Made by a program: the position numbers and the translations under genes. A stretch of DNA of 64,000 nucleotides from Pegea sp. RAD2-039 (Eukaryota; Chordata; Thaliacea; Salpida; Salpidae). The DNA is taken from NCBI GenBank assembly GCA_034620365.1, contig JAQGEQ010000191.1, forward strand, positions 496,001-560,000. Direction: 5' to 3'. The notes under the pieces are model-generated. The model searched no databases. It was not told where the DNA came from and was given only the letters and a program-made list of their open reading frames with translations. Of the stretch, positions 55,946 to 64,000 are shown in pieces (position 1 is the first letter of the stretch; each line of letters begins with the position of its first letter).

Positions 55946-57799
55946 CACAATCCGAAATAAAACCTCAAGCACTTAAGAATAAATTACATATTGATGTGTT
56001 TGCTTTATTCCAAACGTCTCTCGACTAATTCCATCGGTACAATAAAGTCTGACATTCTAGCTTTGGTGGCTTTTTATCAAATTGGTTTCATTTCACTTTC
56101 ATCACTTTTTCAAGAGCCATTTACAGATTTAAGTCTAAGTCATATTGAAGTCATCTAATGTCGTATCTTGAAAAATCAGCTAATGTTTTCGATTCTCAGC
56201 ATTCTGTGGAGCTTGATGATGTCTTAAACCAACAAATTTTGAATTGAATGCCTAAAAAAGTTTTCTCAGATCTTTCGGCTGATTTCACTTCTCTATTAGT
56301 TGGACAAATGGCTTAGCAATTTATAAAAAGGTTTGATAAGAAAAGTTGAAATGTTGAAATTACTGCGATCATTCAAAGTTGAGTAAACTAACAACTACAA
56401 GCTAACAATCAATTTCAGAATCCAAAACAATTAACTTGATTTTAACGAACTAAAGTCTCTTCAATTTGAGTAATACTCGTCTATCAAACTTACTTACTAA
56501 CATCTAACAAATCTTGCGAGCATTTGATTCGTTTAAATGAAAGATCTGACTTGTATGTTGAAATGAGATAGGTTTTACATGAAATATCAATTAATGACAT
56601 ACTTCTGATGATACTTATGCTCATTTATTTCCCAATTATTTATCATCAAAGTTTTAGAAACTTAAGTATAGGTATTTGTGCTTAATATTATATTTAACAA
56701 CCAATTAAATAAGTTATTTGTTACAATTATATGGATTATTTTCAGTTTTTAACAAAAATATAAGAAACTAGACATTTCACTTTCTGTATGAAACAAGTTA
56801 AATAATTAAATTGAACTTACCAGTTGTTGACTTCAAGTTGTTGGTCAACACTTATTGCAGCTAAATAGTGAGTTTGCTGGACAAAAGTTGACATCTGTAA
56901 CAGTCGTTGTATGCTCACAGAAAGTCAACATCAGATAACCAGTTGTATTTGTAAATAAAACTTTTTCAGCTTTTTAACAATTCAGATTGTAAAAAACTAA
57001 ATTCGGGTAAGACTGTAAAGAATAAATAAAAATGATCTCTTCAATGCTTTAATTCAGAAGTTAGAAAATTTAAATAATAAAACTTAAAAGGATTTTCGTT
57101 TGACAGAAAAGCTGTTTTGAAAACTAAATCTGTCAGCAAGAGTTTTAAATTGGTTTGAAATAGAAATTTGAAATTATCAAGCTCTGAGGGGTCTGAACAA
57201 GCTTTGGGTTTCTTGAACATGCTCTGAGTACAACCTAAGTCCCCTAAAAATACTCTGACTCTCTTTATGGTAATTGTTTCTCCAGGCAGTCAATCAGGTA
57301 TATAACCTATGAAAATTTTTAAAGCTTCAAAAGTTTTTCTGGTTTTCTGAACTTCTAGAAATTGAAAATTCTATTATTTAAAGATATATTGATGTTATAG
57401 TATTAGAACTTTAGATTGTTTGCTGAAATTATCATTTAGCTATTTATTAGTGAACAATTAAGCAAATCAAATTTAGAAATTTTTTACTTTTAGATTAAGG
57501 TAGTTTTGAAAATCAATAACTGAACCACTACTTTGATGTTGGTAGTAGCAAAGAACTACAATTTCAAATTTTAATATTCAAATTGATGATTTTTTAAGTG
57601 CAAAAATTAGATTGTCTGGAATAGTGTGGATAGTAGTAAGTATGTCAACATAAGTGATACTTAATCTTCCACAAGATTTGGTTTCTTTACTTTAAGAATT
57701 AAATTTGCAAAATTATTTGTAGAGACTTTGGTAAAGACCTTTTGACAGCTTAGCTTAAAAAGTTTAGAGTTTTCCAGAAAACTGAGATTTTTATTGTTT
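55946..57799. other. intergenic, nothing recognised
   Basis: Spacer after the small gene. 57180-57270 is somewhat richer in G+C with repeated CTCTGA words, but has no coding frame. Confidence 0.35.
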
Positions 57800-58640
57800 T
57801 TTCATCAACAAGGGGGTGAAAAGAGTTGAAGTTAGATTGACCAAATTTATAAAATTTATAAGATAAGCTGTTGCTACAAATCTTACTTTCTCTGTAAGAG
57901 TAAAAACTGATTAGCTTCAATTTCATATTTCTTACACTTAAGCTAGTGGTTCCTAGAAGTTTTGAACTTTAAATATTTTGTGTAACAGATGGTTTTCATT
58001 TATTGTTTTGTTTAATGTATGGTGGAGTTTTAATACGGTTGTTATGGGAATCAGCTTTTAGTTGGACAAACTTTTGAACATAATTAGTCACAACTTGTAT
58101 GAAATTGTCATAAAAATACTGTAAAGATAACTTTATTAAGCATCTAATTAGGTGATGATAGATAGTTGTTAATCTTTCCAAAATTGGATCTTTAGAAGTT
58201 AGAATAGGCTGTATGACCATTAGGGGTATTTATAAATGGATTAATTTAAACTGTAAAAGAAATAACAAAGTGGTTGAAGGTGAAAGAGAAAATTCACAAA
58301 TCTTATTTTCCTTATGATCAAAAAATATCTTCAACAATACAACTTCAATTTCATATTTTGAAATAATAAGATAAGCTTATATTTTGCTTTATACAAATTT
58401 TCAACTTCAGATATTTTGCAGGATATAGCTATATGAGCAGGATATAGCCCTCCATTAAGAATTCATATCCATTTAGAAGAAGATATACTGATTTATATCT
58501 TTTAAATATCTTATAAAAAGTGTATAAATAGGTGGCAATATTTTTAAAATTGGTTGTATAGAAATTAGGATCCACATTAGGAGAATTTATTGATGAAATA
58601 AAAGAAATAACAAAATGATTGTAGCTGGAAGAAAAGAGAG
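57800..58640. repeat. diverged tandem duplication, two units of about 400 bases
   Basis: Landmarks recur in order: ACAAATCTTAYTTTC, CTTCAATTTCATATT, AAATTGG, and GAAATAACAAARTGRTTG, first in about 57820-58280 and then in about 58290-58640. On the minus strand both units have related open stretches around NHFVISF...IN-PN, at 58429-58662 and, interrupted, at 57996-58290. This hints at a decayed duplicated coding piece. Identity unknown. Confidence 0.4.
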
Positions 58641-59004
58641 GATTGACTGAATAGAGAATCAATTCTTTTAGTACTGGTGTACAGGGATTTCTAGTACTGG
58701 TGTGACCTTTTGAGTAAGTGGGTTCATGAACGCCTGTTCCTATTTTACTTTTTCACATTGATTTACATTAAACTGTGATAATTGACACCTTTTCACTATC
58801 TAATAACATAAGTTTGATGTTTTTTTTTTAAGTTATTTTTATTAAATCCAAAAGTTTTGCTCATAAAATGTATAGTCATAAAGAAATTATTTTTTTGATT
58901 AAATTTATTTTTTTACGAAATTCAATTTTCAGCAAGTTACAATTGATAAATCATTTAAAAAAAGTTTTTTTTTGGATTTTGTTGTTGTTTTTGTTGTCGT
59001 TACT
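58641..59004. other. 3' flank of the CCCH gene, nothing recognised
   Basis: A+T-rich; contains a plus-strand open frame at 58868-59056 that is antisense or flanking to the last exon of the next gene and shows no family features. Confidence 0.35.
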
Positions 59005-60445
59005 TCATCCCTGTTTCTTTTCATCATTCTTTCGATCTGCTAAGAAAAAATATTAATTTTATCAAAATTATACATCTAAAAATTTCAAACTGATAAAAAA
59101 CACTAATCTTAAAAATTAATATTGTCCTTCTAAAAGTTTTGCTCATTTTTCATATATTATGAGTTTGGAAACAAATAACAATATTTTAAAGTGATGAAGA
59201 TCCAAAACTGAAGTAAATTCAAATTGTATGAAATTATTTTACTTTTTCGATCAACAGTTTGTACAGTTGAATCACTCTGATCATCAGTAAAGAACGTACT
59301 GCTGCATGAATCTTCATAAGAGCATCTTTGATCTGATCTGCTTGTAGCCAACTTCTTCTCTACTGATCTATATGATCATGAAAAGTTTAGAGATATGTAA
59401 AGTGAAAAGTTATTAGAATCTTTAATGTTTTAACAAATTAGTTAACAACCTGCTTAAGTAGGGTCTTCCTGCCAACCAATCTTTCACCCTTTGTTTTTGT
59501 TCATCTTGAAAAGAAGATCTTATCTGACTTCCACTAGAACTAGGTTGATCTAAAACATTTATTAATGTAAGGTAGTATAATGGAAGGCTATGAAAATGTT
59601 ACAAGAGGTGTTGGAAAGAATCTGAAATAGATATTGGAGTAATAATAATAGACTTTCCTCGACATACTCTAAGTCTTTGTGACATTCTTTAAAATCTCTT
59701 TTAAAAAATATCAACATAAACATATAAAACTTAAATAGCAGGACAGCTTGTGGCTGGAATCTATTTTAGTTATTTTACTTTATGTTGACCATTATGCTTT
59801 TTATAATATATAATGAAGTATATTATTATTAATATGTAAAAGATTTATAAATATTACAAAAAAACAATGTTTTTATAAAACCAACAAACTTAAATTGTTA
59901 AACCAAAAATTTTAATTTTCAAATATAGAACTGAAATCGTGAAAAATACGTAAAAAATTTTTAATCAAAAATACGTAACTTTGATTATGATAAAAAATTT
60001 TTAGCACTATTTTTATTCCTTATTCAATACAAATTTATTTATTTTTCTAGTTCTAAATGTTAAATTAAAAATACAAAGCAAACATAAATTTTGGTATAAA
60101 AATTAAATCTATTTTTCATATACGCTTAAATCACCAGCTTTGTTGGCATCTTTAGGAAGTTGTTTTTTGATTATTTTTTCTTTTCCTAAAAAGCAAATTT
60201 CATATTAAAGAAACATAAAAAGGATAAAATGAAAAATTAATTCAATTTGAAAAAGAACTTTTTTTTCAAAATAAAAACTCAAAGCAAAAAAACTTTTTTT
60301 AAATATCTAAATCAACTTTTAAGAATTCTTACTAACCTAGTCTTTCATACTTAACAATTGGATAACAAGCATTATTAATATGCTCATTTTTGCATCTGTT
60401 TCCAAATCTACACCGACCTTGGAGGTGGTATTGACAAATACCCAT
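59005..60445 (-). CDS. small CCCH zinc-finger protein with NUP42-like N-terminus
   Basis: 139 residues, five exons (high to low): 60337-60445, 60135-60185, 59450-59549, 59243-59367, 59005-59039; phases close. The only clear domain is a single CCCH finger at the very N-terminus, MGICQYHLQGRCRFGNRCKNEH without its first two residues being CQYHLQGRCRFGNRCKNEH (C-x8 spacing shortened to C-x6, then C-x5-C-x3-H). The closest family I know is the N-terminal finger of nucleoporin NUP42/hCG1, which binds the mRNA export factor Gle1 through its C-terminus. The FG repeats that make up most of NUP42 are absent. The rest is Ser/Lys/Asp-rich and probably disordered, ending DEKKQG. The exon 5 acceptor is a tandem AGCAG, so one residue may vary. 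Function as an RNA-binding or nuclear-pore-linked protein is inference. Confidence 0.7.
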
Positions 60446-63049
60446 TTTTAACTTAATCAATATTGTTTCTTAAACCAATACAACTTTGGACCAGTAAAAT
60501 TGAGTAGTTAGTCTAAATAATTTTAACCTAAATGATTTCCTGTGAGTTGAATAAGTATATAGATATTAATGGGTTTGTAAAGTTAATTTGAAATTAGTTA
60601 AGCTATAATTAGTAAATATTTAAGTTTAATTAAAGATTTATATAAAAAAAGATTAAAAAATAAAAAAATCTTTGCTCTTTTGAAAATGATAACAGTGATG
60701 TTCATATTACTAAAAGTAAATTTTCCTACAAAATACTGAGATTTTATACGAGCATGTATGTATATTACCTATAGCTAGATCAGATGAAAAGTGTTTCCAA
60801 TTTTTTTAGATGAATTTACATATACAAAATTAATTTTATATTAAGGTAAATATAAAATAGATAACTTTTATGACAACTTTAAACACTAATGAATAACTTT
60901 ATATAAAAGAAAGTTTAAATTTGAATAAGTTTGTGAAACTTTAAGTAATTAATGGGTTTAAATCAAAGAAAGCTAAATTTCAAAAAAAAGTCGAAAAAAG
61001 TCCCTATTTTAGACATTCCTTCATATGATGAATCATAATCAATAATAAATAACAATATATATGCTATGAGAAAATTGTTTAAGTTTCAAATTTGTGTTTG
61101 TTAAAAATTTAATTTTCGATTTCAAAGTATTTTGATGCAAAAGCTTGCTTATTTTTTTTATTTGCTTATATATTTTTATTTCTTTTAAGATAAATTTGCT
61201 AGACTATTAACAACAGTATGTCACTTTGGTTATTTTAAAAAAGCTTCTTTTACTTCTTTTAAAACCTTGAGAACAATTTGTAATGCTTCTTTAGAACATA
61301 TATTTGATTTTTGAAAATTACTTTTAGCATTGGCAGTTTTTAATTCTAAAATATTTCCCGAATTTATACTATTTCTACCCGAACCACTACATTGTTGGTT
61401 ATCAAATTATTGCATTTTCTACAAAACCAGATTTAGTACAGATTAATAACAAAAAATGTTTGACTTTATATCAACTTATGAAATTCGCATGACAACCAGT
61501 TTATCTACCAGCTATGATTTCTGTGTTAATTGACGATGACAAAAAAATCGTCACTCAGTCTTTCTTAATCAGTATTTGATAGTATGGTTTTGTTGTGTAC
61601 ATCAGTGAATCACTGAAATTGAATCTTGAATCATAGAAGAATTCGTAAGACAATTTTTAGGTTTGATTCATAAAGAGTAGATTCAGACTTTGCTTACTTT
61701 TAAAAACTTGTGTTTATATTGAATACCTCTTTTGGTAACTTTTCAGTTGTTTCTTCGATTGCTTACTTCATAAAACTTTTTTAAACAAAATTAGATTGTT
61801 CATTTATATTTAGATGAAATTATCTAAGTTGGTTTGGCAATTTTTATTACTCAGAAACTAAAAACAAATAAAAGCAATTTAATGATTATTGTGATGAAGT
61901 AAAATGTTTTTTTCCTCACCAACATTTTAAATATTTAAGAAGTTTTTTTTTAACATTAAAACAACTAGTATAACTAATTTTTTTAAAAAAAGTAAAAAAG
62001 TCACTTTTTGGATTTTTGGTCAAATTAACAATAATATTTACTTCGAAAAATTCGGATAAAGCATTTGATGACTCACTGATTTTATCTAAAAGAAGCCTTG
62101 AGCAAAATGAATCCTTACAAAGTTTTTTGGATCGTAAACATCATTTGATCTTTTAATTAGGTATAAGTTTACATAAAATAAACTGAAGTAAATCATAAAT
62201 TACCGAGACAAATCTTTTATTTGTATAAGTTGGTAAGTTCTGACTTTTGAAAAATTTGAAAGTTTTTGACAATTTTCAAAAAGGTAAAAATTTTGAAGTT
62301 TGCTTTGGTTGTTTAACAAACCAAAAATATTTAAATAAGTATTTTGCTTTTGATTAATCTAAATTTAATAGTCAAATCAATTATGAAAGATTTTGGATCA
62401 TCTAAAAATTTTATCTCTTTCAGATGATTTGACCTACAAAAATTGGATTGAAACTACAGAAAGAATTGAAAATCAAAAATTTAAATTTTTTTACTTATTT
62501 TCCATTCAATATTTGCAAAATACTTCTGTGGTAAAAAGTCTGGGTTCTAAAAATATTCTTAAAAGTGTTTTTAGAAAACCTTTTGGGTAGTTTAAAACAG
62601 AACTATATTGGCAGGAAAAAAGAATAACAACAATATTATTTAATTAGCCAATCATTTAAATTAAAAAATTATATTTTTTTATCTTTAGGGATGTTTCTGT
62701 CAAATTTATTTCTGATTAAATTTTATTTAAATGGTTAGAATTATATATATTTATATTTATTTATGTCACTCAGTGTTTGCAGCTCTAATAAAATAAATTA
62801 ATAGTCATTTGAAAAAATATTTAAACAAAATATGAAAAATAGGTTTTTTGTGGTTTAAATTTTGATTATTGCATTACATGACTGTATATAAATAAATATA
62901 ATATATATTGACAGTTAGTTTATTAGAGAACTCAGAAATTATAGAGCCTTCTTGCAAGTCACTACCCTGGTAACCTAGACAACCAATTTAATTAAGTATC
63001 AAAACTTCACGTAGTATGTTCTCAATGACATTATCTTTTAAATTCCAGC
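60446..63049. other. intergenic, nothing recognised
   Basis: 2.6 kb A+T-rich. A 65-codon open frame at 62393-62590 has no family features, and the surrounding plus-strand frames are full of stops. Confidence 0.35.
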
Positions 63050-63420
63050 ACCTTGAATTCTTCCTGGGATTTTTCAAGCAACTTCTCAAACTTCTTCCAT
63101 GTTAATCTCAAATAGCCAATTACAACTGGAAGTATTTACTTTCCACGTTCTTCGAATTTCTATTTCTAGATCCTTATATTTGATTTTCTTCTTGAATTTG
63201 TTCGTATTTATATTTGTGCAGTTTGGTAACTGCGATGTCTAAATACATCTTGTTGCTTTTATCTTTTATAATAATATCTGGTATGTTAGCTGAAATTTCT
63301 CAAACTATTGATGCTAAAGTCCCAAAGTACTTTGTACATTTTCTATAAGAGATCCAAAAATGTGGTTGAACCATTTTTGAGTAAGAGAAATCGATGTTGC
63401 CTTACAAATGTCCCAGTGAA
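63050..63420 (-). pseudogene. retroelement relic, restriction-like-endonuclease-type C-terminus
   Basis: Read on the minus strand in three frames, in the right order, it gives HWDICKATSISLTQKWFNH, then IPDIIIKDKSNKMYLDIAV, then YKDLEIEIRRTW, then PVVIGYLRLTWKKFEKLLE. These match the conserved HW-IC, PD-I--DK, KY-DL-IEI-R-W and PVV-GALG blocks of the C-terminal nuclease-like domain of certain non-LTR retroelements in invertebrates, known to me from memory. At least two frameshifts and two stops break it. No reverse transcriptase is seen beside it. Confidence 0.6.
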
Positions 63421-63582
63421 AGTATTTAATTATTCCTAATTACAAATATTAATCTACCTAAGATAAGAATTAGCAAATTAGTTTGAAAAGACTCTTATTT
63501 TGGTAATATTTTTAGCATTTATTACGAAAAATTCCTTTGTTAAACAATAAGTTACTTGTGTTATTAAATCAAAATTTTACTG

Positions 63583-63735
63583 GAAGCCAACGGGGTTGAT
63601 TTGGCATCTTAAAAAACTTTTAAAAATGATTACAACTCTTTGGCCAATAACACAGAGCCAATAATCATGTGCGTAGAAGTGTTGTGCTGAGAGGTTAAAG
63701 GTGCACAACTGCATGCAGCAACAAGTCTAATTAGG
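63583..63735 (+). repeat. family A interspersed repeat, longest copy
   Basis: Runs from GGGTTGATTTGGCATCTTAA through an ACTCTTTGGCCAATAACAC segment to GTGCTGAGAGGTTAAAGGTG and a CTGCATGCAGC palindrome. Both halves of the family are present in the order seen at 25185-25320 and 46641-46765. Confidence 0.6.
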
Positions 63736-64000
63736 TTATTTTCTTTAAAAAGACAAAGAAATTAATTAAAAGATTTTTTTTTTAATATTTTTTCTTTGAA
63801 TTGATCAACTGACTGATAATTCAAAAAACAAAAGTATTTATTTCTTTTTTCCTTATTATTTTTCAAATTTACCAAAAAAAATGCAAGAAAAGTAAAGCTG
63901 AAAGAAAATATAAAAATAAAGATAAAAAAAGTTTATATTTTGAGTGACAACATTAACTTTTAAGGTAATTAGTAGCAGTCAATTTTTAAAATTGAGTTTC

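Noticed and set aside
62393-62590. 65-codon open frame, possible gene
   Set aside because: No splice-linked neighbours, no family features, composition like the flanking spacer.

Overview
The window is nuclear DNA of a multicellular animal. It is very A+T-rich, and its genes are cut into many short exons by GT-AG introns, one only 49 bases long. The gene set points to a metazoan: PRMT1, WDR44, LETM1, TMEM18, DUS2, a TPPP/p25-alpha protein, and two secreted proteases built with ShK and antistasin-like modules. That module mix, the base composition and the CR1-like LINEs fit a cnidarian such as a hydrozoan, but the sequence alone does not prove it. All exon models were read by eye from splice motifs and conserved protein families, with reading phase checked across every junction.

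Layout. 1-3345 (+): 3' part of a trypsin-like serine protease carrying half of a ShK domain. 4350-4640 (-): relic of a retroelement. 5784-10171 (+): a complete astacin metalloprotease with signal peptide, antistasin-like domain, FxGD propeptide, catalytic domain and five ShK domains. 11030-11800 (-): decayed LINE reverse transcriptase. 14057-16870 (+): long TPPP with an MGNSCS N-terminus. 18142-21729 (-): DUS2. 24035-27471 (-): PRMT1. 29238-30264 (-): TMEM18. 34447-36339 (-): LETM1 without introns in its coding region. 37965-39830 and 40560-41419: old and young LINE copies. 43030-48725 (+): WDR44 in 20 exons. 50445-55831 (+): an unrecognised 101-residue protein whose first intron holds a nearly full-length CR1-like LINE on the opposite strand (50879-55045). 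59005-60445 (-): a small CCCH zinc-finger protein with a NUP42-like N-terminus. 63050-63420 (-): another retroelement relic.

How it fits together. The left 10 kb is a small secreted-protease cluster whose two genes share the ShK module, cut by introns of the same phase. The middle and right are unrelated housekeeping genes (tRNA modification, arginine methylation, mitochondrial ion handling, membrane trafficking, nuclear envelope). They are separated by A+T-rich spacers seeded with retrotransposon debris and a roughly 140-base interspersed repeat, several copies of which lie in introns. Six of the eight genes whose starts I could examine for this have a 3' splice-acceptor motif 21-39 bases before the start codon, which means either 5'UTR introns or spliced-leader addition. 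I found no tRNA or rRNA gene and no CRISPR array.
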